A program made the translations under genes and the position numbers. A stretch of DNA of 64,000 nt from Caprella mutica. Taxonomy: Eukaryota > Arthropoda > Malacostraca > Amphipoda > Caprellidae. Positions within the stretch are counted from its first letter, which is position 1, and each line of letters starts with the position of its first letter. Location: the NCBI GenBank assembly GCA_947561585.1, contig CANNZV010001180.1, forward strand, positions 158,553 to 222,552, in the 5' to 3' direction. The notes below the pieces were generated by a model, which was not told where the DNA came from, made no database searches, and worked only from the letters and a program-made list of their open reading frames with translations. Shown in pieces: positions 23,947-35,920 of this stretch.

Positions 23947-24418
23947 ACAGAGAAAAAAAAGTACAACCATATGGTCATATCTAAAGGGTCATCAATTTAT
24001 GGTTGGTTGGACTTTATTCATGTTTTAATGTGTGTTAACAACCATGACATGGTGTGCCATCAGAAATTAGGTTATTCAATTCATTTCATGGATTGAATCT
24101 ACTTACTATGAGAATTAAAATTTACTTTTTTGAGAATTTTAACAGAGGTTAAAACAACTATGACAGTGTGTGTTGTAGTTACACACAAAGACTGTTAATC
24201 CAATAAATTAACTTAATATGAGAGCTGGTGCTATTTTTTTTTAAGTTTAGGAGTGAGTCAAAACGTTGTTTTGACGTTGTTTTAAACAACATCAATTTAT
24301 CAACTTTCAAATAGTACCTGCAACTCACCACATAGGTAGGGGCAAAATCAAACAATTCATATATGTCAAAACAAATCAAATTTGATTTGATTCAACTAAT
24401 CCTTTTATGTGTGTAATT
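23947..24418. mobile_element. MITE family A: one clear copy and a diverged neighbour
   Basis: 24178-24418 has ends TTACACACAAAG and ATGTGTGTAA and shares long blocks with 38590-38835: GACTGTTAATCCAAT, ACCTGCAACTCACCAC, and GTCAAAACAAATCAAATTTG. The preceding segment 23947-24178 starts TTACACAGAGAAAA and has similar words, so it is likely a diverged relative. Confidence 0.7.
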
Positions 24419-24849
24419 TTTTTTTTCGCTTAACTTAAAATAAACAATATTGGCTATATCAAAACTACAGCAAAATATTATCAATGTGTAATTTACATAA
24501 ATAAAATCTCATAAAAATATAAATTTATATATAAAAACAAATTCTATTCATTTCCTACATTTCCTCATTTTTATGTCATTTTACCGGTTATTTGCGAAGT
24601 AACTTCGTAACCGCATATAAGTTTCTTTCTAACTAACTCAGGGATATAATTAGATAAGTTTAGAAACTCCAGTAATTACCAGGCAGTACATTTAAAGTTA
24701 AATACGAGTGTGACTGTAATGTTGAGAGAAATTACCTTAGACTTTTATCAATTTAGCCATAGTTAGATTATTGATATAAATGAATTATTCAGCTAAAATG
24801 GTTAGATTTTAATAATTACAGTGATAATAGTAATTTTAATGATTTTCTA
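24419..24849. other. AT-rich stretch, nothing recognised
   Basis: Begins with a T-run; no gene seen. Confidence 0.5.
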
Positions 24850-26940
24850 TATGACTCTTTTCTGCTATCTATTGCAACTTTTAATACTGTCATATGTGGA
24901 GATTTTAATATTAATATTTTAAATCCCTCAAACTCATTTACGATTAACAATTTTATTAACCCAATGGCAGGATATAACTTTTACCCATTAATAGACAAAC
25001 CAACAAGCTACTCTAACGATGAAAATTCTTTTAATGGAACTGTAATTGATCCTATTTGGATGAATTTTATCCCTAATAACAATTTACAGTCTGCCGTTGT
25101 CAAGTGCGACATCTCTGACCATAGGCCTATTTTATTCCATTTTAAAACTGCAATAGAACAAACTAAGCAGAATTTTACTTTACTTGAATTTTAAATCCAA
25201 ATATAATAGGATTAATTTATAGATTTTTAATTGCTGTTTTCCTATAAAGACTAGTAACCGAAATTTTAAAAAAATCTGGTTGGATGACCCCTGACTAAAG
25301 TTTTTAATACATAAAAAATGTAAGCTAGCGAAATCAGCAAGGCTAGGATTGATTTTAAACCGTTCTTATTTTAGAAATAAACTGACTGACGTTTTAAGAA
25401 AATCCAAGAACCTTTTTTATCAAACTGAACTGCTAAAATCTGAAAGTCCTAAAGAAACCTGAAATTTTATCAACAATATTTTAAATCGCAATAGAAAACA
25501 AACAGATTTTAAAGTGAAACAGTTAGATAAAATTTTATCAGGAAAAGAACTCTGTGACCATTTTAACGATCATTTTAGCTCAATAGCCCAAACTCTGTCA
25601 AGCAGAATACCTAGTCACAATATCCCTTTTAATCTATTAACTCCTCGTAATTTTAACTCAATAGAACTAACTGAAATTAGTATTGCCGAGGTCATAGATG
25701 TCATTTTATTTTCTAATAATAAAACTACCCATAAAAATGAAATACCACCTTCTCTTTTAATAGAAATATTAGATTTTATTTGTCAGCCTTTAGTTAGAAT
25801 TTTTAAGGGTAGTATATTAGCAGGTATATATCCAGACATTTTTAAAATTGCAAGAGTTGTACCCATTTTTGAATCTGGTTTTAAAGAAGATGTTAATAAA
25901 TTTAGACCTTTATCCACTATACCGATTTTATCGAAAATCTTTGAAAAAATTCAGAATAATAGACTAGATATTTTTACTAATAGTATTAAAATTTTAAACA
26001 ATTGCCAATATGGTTTTAGAAAGAATGTTACTACAACTCAAGCAATTTTGAATCTTTTACATTATGTTTTAAAATCTTTTAAAGAAAAAAATTATTGTAT
26101 AGCATTATTTTTAGACTTCAAAAAGGCATTTGACACGGTAGACGTAAACATTTTAATGAAAAAACTCCACCACTATGGCATTAGAGACAATTTTAATTAA
26201 ATGTTATCTAGTTATCTTAACAACAGACGGCAATATGTTCAAATAAACGATTGTATTTACCTCAGACTGTACTGCACTAAATATTGGTTTATACCAAGGA
26301 GCCATTTTAAGTCCAATTTAATTCAATTTGTATTTTAATTATGTATGTAACGTAGGTAAGGATATAGGTTTCAATTGTACTTTATTTGCGGACGATGCAG
26401 TTTTTATTGTAGGGATAAATGTTTAGATAGTCTTGTTTAAAATTAAATGCTTTTATTATGTAATTATCACAATGTCTGGATTTTAATAAACTCACCCCTA
26501 ACATTTGGAAAATTAAAATAATGATTCTTAATCCCCGTAAACAATTAACCCTCCCAGAAAAATATTTTAACAATGACATTTTTGATCATGTTCATCATTT
26601 TAAATATCTATGCATTTTTATTGGCAATAGACTATAACATTTAAAGAACATTAGTCAAGTTAAAGGCATTTCATATGCAGCAGCCCCTTATTTTAATAGA
26701 AAATCCTTAGTTTTAATGTACAATTCCCTAGCCTACTCCCTTTTTATCCAATCTAATATAGTATATGGTAAATCTTCTAACTCGCTGCTCCAGCCATTGA
26801 GAACTATTTTAAGCAGTATTTTGAGAATTATTTTAAATGTGAAAAAGATTTTAATGGTAGGTTCAACTTGTCAAATAATGATTTATATAGGAATTTAAAT
26901 TTATTAAAATATGACGATTGTGATGAATGTATAGAATTCA
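24850..26940 (+). pseudogene. non-LTR retrotransposon (endonuclease plus reverse transcriptase), decayed
   Basis: The piece 24893-25194 encodes the C-terminal half of an AP-type endonuclease, which nicks target DNA: CGDFNINIL near 24895-24920 and ISDHRPILFHF (Ser-Asp-His at 25114-25122). 25514-26200 encodes RT: ARVVPIFESGFKEDVNKFRP, NNCQYGFRKNVTTTQAI, and FLDFKKAFDTVD with a catalytic Asp near 26114. After a stop and shifts, FADDAVF (26385-26405) is the FADD active site. 26520-26900 holds thumb-like fragments (FKYLCIFIGNR). The element has several stops and frameshifts and a missing 5' part. The order EN-RT and the FADD box fit a Jockey/CR1-type element; the clade is not certain. Confidence 0.85.
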
Positions 26941-27934
26941 TCTGCGAATTCTTTTTTTTTTGTATAATGGTGGAATCTGATCAAATAGCCATAGTCGGTG
27001 ATACAGCTTTGAATATCTTTAAAAAGTGGCCAATTTTTGAATACTAAGTAACTATGAAATTTATCAGTTTACCTGTGTCAGATATCTCTTTCATTATAGA
27101 ATTAGGAGTTCAATAGATTTCGCTAGCATATACCTATTACGAATATTTTGTAACTTCAGTTGTGATAGAAAACTAATCTGCAGCAGTTTAAATATTCTTA
27201 TGTATTAGGTTGAAAGGGACTAATTAATAAATTGAAAGTGTCTACTAGTTTGTGGTTACTTGATATAGACAAGCATACTAATTTCGTATCTTTCTCGTGA
27301 CTATTTATATCCATTGCTATTATCACCTTTGAAATTACTCTCCAACCCATTTAAGATCATCTCCTCCTGGAGAGCCACTTTCCTTTCTTACTGGCTCTTC
27401 CAAGTCCCTTGTATTTATTAACTCTATCCATTGCTTTCTGATTATTTTTCTTTTGTACTCCTAAATCTATGTTCTAACTTGTTCTTTCGCTCTTAATTAA
27501 AGCCTCAGACCCTATTTCCGTTACATTGCACTTTAGTTATTTTCGTTAATTCTATTCTAATTATCCACTAGGATGTTAATTTTGTCTTCTATGTTCAGTT
27601 TCAAATATCATCTTATTTAACAATTACACAGCACTTCATGCACGTATCCTTAATTTAATTTACGTACTAAGCCCTAATACCCAAAGTAAGTTTATTTGAT
27701 AATAATTGTGTTCATTTATTATGTAGTTTTGAATTTTATCAGATACCTTAATATTTTAATGCTTAATTGAGTATTATATAAATATTCATGTATCTTTAAG
27801 TCTACTAATACAGATCACTAATAAAAAAACTCAGTCACACGCACTGTGTTTCACTCGGCAGTTTAGGTATTGTATGTTTTTGACTCCTGTGTAAACTGTG
27901 GCTATCCAAGTGCTGTGTTTTGTACAGTCTAGTG
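26941..27934. other. mostly unrecognised; SINE-like fragment at about 27325-27435
   Basis: The segment CCACTTTCCTTTCTTACTGG followed by CTCTTCCAAGTCCCTTGTAT matches the 3' part of the SINE-like repeat described at 33147-33657. The rest shows no gene. Confidence 0.55.
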
Positions 27935-28656
27935 CAGGGGTGGGCACACATTGAGTTTTTCAGTGCCGAAAAATGGAATCTCAGTGCCAATTTTCTTTTC
28001 GTTTTCTAAATTGCAGGGGATACCGAGTAATTATATAATGAGGTGGTAGATTTAATTGAAGTACGTATATGTACAACGGCACATATTTTGCGCCTAAATA
28101 TTGGTAGTAGATTTATCATTTGCATTAAAAAGAATTAGTAAGTGATATATAATATTTTTTTCTTCATGTGAAAATTGTTCACAATAAAAACAAAAATAAG
28201 CTATCTTGCATAAATAATAATAAGTAACTCATAAATTCACAGGATAAATTACTATGGCTACCTAACTTATTAAAAAAGGGAATTAAAAATGATTGCATTA
28301 ATTTGTACCACAGTGTTCGAATATCCCGAGACAAGCGTATGAAAGATATAAAATTAACTGATCTAGATAAAAAGAGACAGAGGTAATAAATTAAACACCG
28401 GCACTATTGTAACAATAAACAAAAAATACCTTATTAACGGATAAAATTCACTATCAAAGTATCAAGGTCATTACAAATATACTGTTCTTCAATTAGTTAA
28501 CCATACTCTTCTATATTATACTTTTAATTTATAATGCAGTCAGAGCTGAAAACTCTCAATTTTCTTTGAAAGAAAATAAAGCACTTTTTCCCTGGTGGGC
28601 ACGAGTGCCGCTCTGAGGACCAAAATAGCACTGAGTGCTGCATTTGCCCACCCCTG
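27935..28656. mobile_element. 722-bp hAT-like non-autonomous element, TIR CAGGGGTGGGCA
   Basis: Ends CAGGGGTGGGCACA and TTTGCCCACCCCTG, a TIR type common in hAT elements. Subterminal GAGTGCC/CAGTGCC words occur near both ends. The flanks GTCTAGTG and GTCTCTAGTG suggest an imperfect 8-bp duplication. No transposase seen. Confidence 0.75.
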
Positions 28657-28794
28657 GGTCTCTAGTGTGTAATGTGTTCATGTTTGTGTCTGATGTGATA
28701 TGAGACCAAACTGTGTTAGCTACTGTAGGACGGGGCGCGTAATTTTTCAAATCGGAGAAATGTTTCCCTCTCCTCCGAAAGGGGGACCCAATAC

Positions 28795-28916
28795 CACTAT
28801 CACCTCTTCATTTTCCTCTTCCATCAGAGAGAGCAGTCTCCGGTGTTTTTGTCCCTTTTCGTCTAATTGCTTGGTAAGTGCCTGTATTCACGGAGTAGCT
28901 TTTCTGCATTCATGAG
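28795..28916 (+). repeat. SINE-like repeat, internal fragment
   Basis: CCTCTTCATTTTCCTCTTCC, TTTTTGTCCCTTTTCGTC and GTAGCTTTTCTGCATTCATG match the middle of the full copy at 33147-33657 (opposite strand) and the copy at 45538-45975. Confidence 0.7.
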
Positions 28917-29144
28917 CATTGTCAGTTATATTAAAATATTTATAATATCATAAATAAATTATATTAAATGATTTGAAATAAAATTAATTTATATAATTTC
29001 TCAGATGTATTAAAACGCATCACCAATTGGTTCATTGATAATTGTTATTGTCTTATTCACATGTTTCTTTCATTTATGTATTATATTATCTGATTTACTT
29101 TTAACTTCAGTGTCGATCACTGTAAAATTCCGTGATTAATTATA

Positions 29145-30100
29145 TTCATACAGACATTCCGCCTTCTGTTCTTCCAACTCCGACGACATCACGCAAATCG
29201 CCCTCAAGAATTGCATATTTGCCAGATCAAATTGATTATTTTACAGTTCAAAATAGGATACATTTTTTGTCTGATATTACGATTGAACAATGTGCTGAAG
29301 GATACGAATTTAAGGCTACCGTTGATGAGGCAATATTTTTCTAGCTTTGTCGGGATTTTTTTTTTTTCTAGTTTCCTTGGCTATCACTTTTGATAAGAAG
29401 CTGTGTGTAAAATTATACTTGTCAGGTTCACCAATACCTTTGCTGAAATGCCTAAGGAATAGAAATAGCTAATAGATGCAAAATCTCCTGAAAATCCTTA
29501 CTAAAAAATTTATCATCCATTTATTAATAAGTTTTCAGAAGATAAAACGGGAAGTCTATTTCAATCGGACATAATTATTGAGGAATTTCTGAAAATTCGG
29601 TATAAAGAACCTGATCATGGACCTAAATTTGGTAAAGATCTAATTCAATTGTCATTGATGTTAAGATCCTCTTCCATAAGTCATCTAAAAAGTCTTTGTC
29701 AAGGAAGTTTAGACCCTATCAAATTGATAAAAAATTTGCATGGAAAGCAGGAGATCAACCAAAATGTTGTGCTTCTATTGGATGAAATGTAATTGCAAAA
29801 AGAAGTTCAATACCAAGAAGGAATTAATAAAGGGAGTACTATTTTTCGAGGAATAATGACGTTCATGATTGTTTTTCTGAGAAATAAAAATAATGTCCCT
29901 TTTGTGGTCAAAGCTGTCTCAACAAAGCTTGAAGGGAAGTGGCTATCGAAACACATTGAAGAATGCATCAAATCCCTCCATGGTGCAGACTTCAGAGTTT
30001 GTGCTGTAATTTCTGATAATCATGCTACTAACGTTGTAGCTTTTCGTTAACTATGTTGAAGCTATGGAAATGACTCTCATGATAAGGATATTTATTGATG
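29145..30100 (+). pseudogene. P-element-like transposase, 5' part (decayed)
   Basis: Frames read IAYLPDQIDYFTVQNRIHFL, then (after shifts) KFGKDLIQLSLMLRSSSISH, then NVVLLLDEM with the likely first catalytic Asp at 29781-29783, followed by a stop. Next comes QKEVQYQEGINKGSTIFRGI and VCAVISDNHATNVVAF (Asp near 30015). The order matches the RNase H-fold core of P-superfamily (THAP9-like) transposases, which carry out cut-and-paste transposition. No THAP zinc finger is visible upstream. In-frame stops and the insertion of a non-LTR element after about 30100 show it is dead. The rest continues at 31848. Confidence 0.7.
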
Positions 30101-31847
30101 AATAAAAAATATATATACACATCAAGCCCTTATATAATTTCCCTTAGTTGGGAATATTTTGGGCAAAATTAAAAAACAAATAATAATAAACCTATACTAG
30201 AACAACACAAAAGAATAAAAGAACTAGAGAACGTAAAAAAAATATATTTACATTTATCTATTCCTAGAGCAATTATTTACATCATATTTCTGCACCGGCA
30301 TATTGATCTAGAAAATACTTCTTAAGTTTACATTTAAAGTATCTGTGCGACTGAATATTTTTCAAGTAAACAGGCAAAGAATGCCTGAGTCTAGAAGCAG
30401 AGTAGTGCACACTATGTTCAGTCAATGTGAATCTATAGCGATTTACAATAGGATCATGTGCATGCCTTGTTTGATAAGCTGTATTTGTAATAGTGAATTT
30501 ATCTTTATTTTTGAAAAAATATATGAGTAAGAGGTAACTATGAACATCATCTGCTTTTAAAATTCCCGTGCTATGAAACAGAGGTTCTGTAGGAGCTAGA
30601 AACTCGCTGCCAGTTATAATTCTTACCGCTCTCCCTCCCCATAATACATTACAATAAATCAGGTACGGGTAAAACAGACTATAATATATGTTTATCAATG
30701 ACTTTTGAGGGAAAAATAATCGAATTCTATACATAATTCCAACTATTTTAGACAATTTATTGCAATCAAGAGATATATGGTCATTAAATTTTAGTTTTCT
30801 GTCTAGTGTGAGACCCAAAAATGTAACTTCATGCTGGAATTCAATGTTTACATTATTCAAAGTAACAGCACAATCTCCATTCACAACATCATGTAACCTA
30901 TTACTAAAAACAACAACCGCAGTCTTATTTGCATTAAGTGCCATTCTATTAGTATTTGACCATGTTTGAATTTTTTTCAAGTTCAGCATCAACAACACCA
31001 CACAGCTCAAAAAAAAAACAGATCCAGATGCAGATACAGTCGTGTCATCTGCAAACTGTATGGTCTTCAACCTGGAGAACATATTAGAGAAATCGTTCAC
31101 ATATAAAATCAAAAGAATTGGTCCTAATATACTACCCTGGGGCACACCAGCATTCACATCACCAAAACTTGACAAAATATCCCCTATTCTCACACATTGC
31201 TTCCTATCTTTTAGATAGCTTTCAAACAATTTCAAAGTCACTTCCATTATACCATAAACTTAAAGTTTAGACAGCAGTATAGCCGGGTTCACACTGTCAA
31301 ATGACTTAGCATAGTCAACAAATACACCTTCCACATGCTTACGCTCCTCTAACTTCGCACAAATATATTCAGAGTAATCAGCAATCGCATCAATAGTTGA
31401 TAATCCTCTTCTAAAGCCATACTGATTATCACAGAGCACATTACAACTATCAATGAAAGTAACTTTACTGAACAGGGGTAATATGTATTTAGGTCTATAA
31501 TTGGCAACCTCCTTTCTATCTCCCTTTTTATAGATGGGCACCAAACAAGCACACTTAATTGAACACGTCAGGAAAATCACCAGACAATAAATACTTATTG
31601 ATCAACATAGAAAGGGGTCTATTAAGAATAGATCTACAGAGTTTCAAATTTTTGACAGAAATTGTATTAATATCACATTTGGTATTTTTTAATGACAAAA
31701 TTATTTCACCCACTTCCTGCTCCGATACGGGACTCAGAACAAAAGAGCAATCATTACGTTCAACATAAGCAAGGGGGTCAGTAGTAGGTGCTGGCAAAGC
31801 ATCACACACTGTTGAAGCCAAGGAGCAAATGTGATAGTTCACCCTTC
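30100..31847 (-). pseudogene. non-LTR retrotransposon (RT domain) inserted in the P-like pseudogene
   Basis: Minus strand. 31842-31555 gives an RT-preceding region (LPAPTTDPLAYVERNDCSFV). 31580-31260 gives the fingers and palm A box: ACLVPIYKKGDRKEVANYRP, NQYGFRRGLSTIDAIADY, and GVFVDYAKSFDSVNPAIL. 31247-30282 gives a 321-residue frame with VNAGVPQGSILGPILLILYV, the FADDTTVS catalytic box (31044-31055) and a thumb with VTFLGLTLDRKLKFNDH. It ends in a normal C-terminus and an AT-rich 3' tail. Two frameshifts separate the pieces. The copy is 5' truncated (no endonuclease), as target-primed insertions often are. It fits the Jockey/CR1 group. Confidence 0.88.
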
Positions 31848-32540
31848 AAATGAAATCGTTCAGATCTACCTACTGTAAGACTGTGTTCATCTCCTGAAAA
31901 ACGTGAGCAACGATTTATTGAACGCTAGACGATTCATATTCCTTATTTTTCTTCTGATTTTATTACAGTTCCTTCAGGAGAAATTTCTTGAAAAATTTTG
32001 CACGATGTCTACAAGGATACCAAGTTACTGGCCAACTTACGTAAAACTCACAAATTGACCTACAAAGCTTAACACCCAAGAGACAATAAGCAAAGTGTTT
32101 CATTGGCTCTCTCAATCTCCGATGCAACAACATCAGCTGATATCGAAAGTTACTTTCCTGAACGAAAAGATGCAGCTATGTTCTTAGTGAACTTCTTACG
32201 CATAATTAATCTATGGTGGACTATGTCAAATAACAAATCACAGTTTAATATGAATTTCTAAGAAGGTGCGCTGCCAGACCAAATGATTTGAAGCCAGAGT
32301 TCTTTCGGCAACTCTCACAATGGATATCGGAATGGACTAGCTCTCAATGCCTAAATTCTGAAAAATTTACAACAAGCAAGCAAACTAGTTCTGCATTAAT
32401 CACGACTTTAAGATACACTGTTTATTTAATAAAAGATCTTCGGCAAGAAGCATCTGCCTATATGTCTTGACAGCTCGTTTTCAAATAGATCCATTAGATC
32501 AGTTGCTCCCAGACTTTCATTTGGTAAGACGGGTAATTTG
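31848..32540 (+). pseudogene. P-element-like transposase, 3' part (decayed)
   Basis: Continues the pseudogene at 29145-30100 after the inserted retroelement. Frames read ILHDVYKDTKLLANLRKTHK, SVSLALSISDATTSADIESY, MFLVNFLRIINLWW, and then (32280-32470) LKPEFFRQLSQWISEWTSSQ, SALITTLRYTVYLIKDLRQE and (after a stop) RFQIDPLDQLLPDF. The series (LT.KAL..., FL...LW..., L..T...L...L..., FQ.DPLE) is the usual C-terminal half of P/THAP9-like transposases. Several stops are present. Confidence 0.7.
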
Positions 32541-32822
32541 ATACAAAATTTAGGTTTTTGCCTAATAAAAACGGTTATTAACAAATATTTCACCATTTAC
32601 ATTTTTATTCCTCCCATTCAGTCTTGGCTATCACTTCATGCAATTATTTTATTAAATATAATATTCAATACATCTGTGATGATAATTTGAAAAAAAGAAA
32701 AATCATTGTATCAAATAGCCCCAACTTTGTGGTAATTTGATAAAACCCTATATTTTGACTCATAAGTTACCAAAATGTGTTATATAAGATTCTTTAAGGA
32801 ATTCTCAAACTATTAATGATAG
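32541..32822. other. AT-rich flank, nothing recognised
   Basis: No feature found. Confidence 0.5.
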
Positions 32823-33012
32823 TACACTGATAAAAAAATACGAGTCAAATTGACTCAAAATTTGAGTTTTCAGTTTATCCCCAAACCGGCTCCTAATTCA
32901 TAGTCGGATTGACTCAGGTAGAGTCAACCAAGAAAAAAGACTCCAACATTAGAGTTTTACAGCCTTGATTCAAGCAATGAGTCAGGCTGACTCAAAATTT
33001 TTTCTCAGTGTA
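32823..33012. mobile_element. 190-bp MITE with TACACTGA ends and repeated TGACTCA
   Basis: Ends TACACTGATAAAAAAAT and AATTTTTTCTCAGTGTA are inverted. The interior repeats GAGTCAA/TTGACTC words, with four perfect TGA(C/G)TCA sites at 32851-32857, 32910-32916, 32978-32984 and 32988-32994. Confidence 0.75.
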
Positions 33013-33146
33013 CATAGAACTAATCATATGAGAACAAGAACAGAACATTGCATCAAAAATGTCCCATATTTTCATTGCTTTCTGTCGGAGTCTTTTATGT
33101 TATAGATCTCCCTGCCATTATGATAAAATTATTGTAGCATCATGGC

Positions 33147-33657
33147 TATTTTATTTATTTATTTTAGTAGGGGTTTAACGTCTGCTTCGGAACCAAAGGC
33201 CATATCGCTGACGTCAAAAGGAAATTAAATACAAGGGACTGGAAGAAGCAGTCAGAGAGGAAAGTGGCTCCATGAACGAAGTCACTTACCACCGTCGGTG
33301 ACAATGCTCATGGATGCAGAAAAGCTACTCCGTGAATGCAGTCACTTACCAAGGAATGTGACGAAACGGGACACAAGCACCGGTGGCTGCACTCACGGAT
33401 GGAAGAGGAAAATGAAGAGGTGATAGTAAATGAAGCCTACAAGCCTACCTAACACAAAATCTAAGACCTCGTAGTTGAAGAGCATAACCCTAGCGCTATC
33501 CTCTAAAACTGCAAATAGCGTTAAAAGAATGATAAACATGGTAGAAATGAAAAAAGACAATCCATAATCCAAATTACAACAGTTCGGGGCCCAAGGGACG
33601 CCACCCCCCTTCTCTTCCATTCACCACAGACAGCTTCAGAATAGAGCCCCTGGGGGC
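33147..33657 (-). mobile_element. SINE-like retroposon, full copy, with 10-bp target duplication
   Basis: Minus-strand retroposon of about 511 bp. It starts at the right edge (GCCCCCAGGGGCTCTATTC on its own strand) and ends in AACCCCTACTAAAATAAATA, a (TAAA)n tail at 33147-33165. GCATCATGGC occurs exactly on both sides (33137-33146 and 33658-33667), the duplication expected of target-primed retroposition. At least six other copies or fragments lie in this window. I cannot make out a clear tRNA- or 5S-derived head, so it may be a SINE or a non-autonomous LINE derivative. Confidence 0.8.
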
Positions 33658-33668
33658 GCATCATGGCC

Positions 33669-35291
33669 AAGGCTCGGACATTGGAGCATTTATAAGTTAA
33701 ATGCTACTAGCGCTTATAATGCTCCATTATGCTCCAAACGCTATAAACGCCCCAAAATGCTCCAAACGCTCTAAAATGCTCCATATGTACTCTGGTTGAC
33801 TTCTATTGCGCACCAAGATTGAGTCGTATCAAATAACTATCATTCTTATCGGGTGGATAACTGTACCTTTAAATGTATTTAATGGTTCATAATTCATAAA
33901 GCTTAAACGTGAATGATCGAACTAATTTCACATAGTTATCTGGTAGTGATTGCTGAGACTGTTTATTTGGGCAACCTTTTTAATTTATACATTTCTTTCC
34001 CCATCCTTCATATTACCAATAATTAGTTCGTATAAATATACTTAAACTAAAAATATATTAAAATACGAATTTGATATTGATAGAGAGACAGCTTTTCTGA
34101 AATACCAGGGTATGTGTTTGTGTGCTATTGCCTAGGTACAGTCAAAGAAATTGTATCCGTAATTCTTTTTTGATAGCTAACTAATTTCAAATGTTGAAGA
34201 GAAATCATATTACAGGTAAAGCGCGTACAGCGGACGATCTTTTATCGGGCAAAAAATATCCATTCTATAAGGGCCATGTAGCTCCTACAATGACATCTTT
34301 AAATTATATGGTTTAACAAATATATTCTATGTCTACCATTAATCTAGTCATGCATTGATTTAATTTGATTATATTCACTTAATGAGTTAATGTATAGTTG
34401 TTCAGTTTTTTTAATAATTTAATTTTGTTACCCTTTTCCTATACATTTTATTTGATTAGAAAAGTTCTATAAAACTTAAAAAGAGGTGTAACTATTCTAA
34501 CATTAACCCTAGATTTTCACGTAATTCATATCTATTCAGCTACTAATATCTTTGTTTTATTTTACATACCTTATTTTTTCGTGCATTTGTTTGAGTAAGT
34601 AAATACTGGGTTGAATGTTTTGCAAGGCGTAGTGAAGAAATCAGACTAGTGCCCCTGTTACTTCCACAGAAGTATAGATTATTTTTTTTATTGAAATATT
34701 TGGTCTCAGATAGACGATGAAGTGTCAAAAAAAAAATGTTAAGGAAGTATTGGTTTTTTCTTGTTAATATGGGTTAACTTTCACATTCTTACCAAACTTC
34801 AACAACATGTGATGCTACAATTTTCTGTAACATTATAGACTCAATATAGATTCCAATTATTATATGCACTGTATACGTTCGTTTTGGTTTCAACATCTAT
34901 TGTTCTTTTTCTTATGTTTTTCAAGTGTTGCACAATACTTTTGAGCCTTACATATTTACATAATGATTTTTCAAAATGAATTATTTATGGATAAAAATTA
35001 AAGATAATTCTTGTGTATATTTCATCCAAAAAATCTTCAAAAAACAGAACCTCGTTAAAATTCTTACTTTGATAAATGACACGCTTTCTCTGTCGGTGCA
35101 TGAAACACTCCAAAAACTGCCTCAAATGCACCAATAACTGTCCCCAAATGCACTGATAAGTGCCCCAAATGCCCCGATAAGTGCCCAAAATACTCTTTTC
35201 TATCGCTCCTACTGCACCCTTATAGCGCTACAAGTGCTCGTTTTAACCGCTACTACTGCTCTTTTTTAAGTGCTCCAATGTCCTAGCTCTA
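33669..35291. mobile_element. 1.62-kb TIR transposon with ATCATGGCC duplication
   Basis: Left end AAGGCTCGGACATTGGAGCA, right end TGCTCCAATGTCCTAGCTCT, followed by a second ATCATGGCC (33660-33668 and 35292-35300). Subterminal GCTCCAAA/GTGCCCCAAATGC words recur at both ends (33710-33785 and 35110-35280). The 8-9-bp duplication fits hAT or Mutator-like elements. No transposase frame remains. Confidence 0.75.
34215..34505. repeat. dispersed repeat copy 1 (pair with 36345-36640)
   Basis: Shared blocks with the second copy: GGACGATCTTT, TATGGTTTAACAAATAT, TTTTGTTACCCTTTTCC, and GATTAGAAAA followed by AAAGAGGTGTAACTATTCTA (copy 2: AAAAGGTGTGACTATTCTA). Non-coding. Confidence 0.7.
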
Positions 35292-35300
35292 ATCATGGCC

Positions 35301-35600
35301 TATGAATGAATAAACTATACTTGTTCATAATACTCCCAAGTGTCCCTTTTCATATGATACGAAGAATAACAGAATCCAACTGTAACTTTTTGAGTAATAG
35401 GCTTATTTATTTTTAAATTGGTTAAAAAATCATATTTTATAGTAACAACCATCATGTCATTTTGATAGAATAATATATCATAATGAAATATCTATAGTAA
35501 AACTATACATGTGTCTAATACTTTGAAGTGATTTCTTTTATATGAGATCAAGAAAAAACACAGTCCGATTGTAAACTGTTAAGTTATTTTGAGTTATTAA
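35301..35600. other. AT-rich stretch, nothing recognised
   Basis: No feature found. Confidence 0.5.
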
Positions 35601-35920
35601 GTTATAAATGGCCTTGACCTTGATCTTTGACTCAATCGCTCCCCCAAAATTTAACCAAGTGGTTCCTGTTTATTGACAAATCGTTCCACCAAGCTTCATG
35701 CAATATGGTTGAATAATTTTTAAGTTATGAATGACCTTGACCTTTGACCATATTGCTCTTAAATTTATACTAGAAGATTCCTGGACATTGACCAATCGTT
35801 CCACGATATTTTAGGCAATTTGATTGAATACTTTTTGAGTTATGGGAATAACAATATGATAAATAAAAAATGACGGGCAAAATATAACCTTCCTCAAATT
35901 TTCGAAGGTAATAAAAGAAA
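35601..35920. repeat. 123-bp tandem dimer with TGACCTTGACC motifs; family also at 53858-54010
   Basis: Two units starting GTTATAAATG (35601) and GTTATGAATG (35724) share GACCTTGACCTT, TCCTG and GACAAATCGTTCCAC/GACCAATCGTTCCACG. The second unit holds TGACCTTGACCTTTGACC (35732-35749). The tail AAATATAACCTTCC and nearby words match 53850-54010. Confidence 0.75.
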
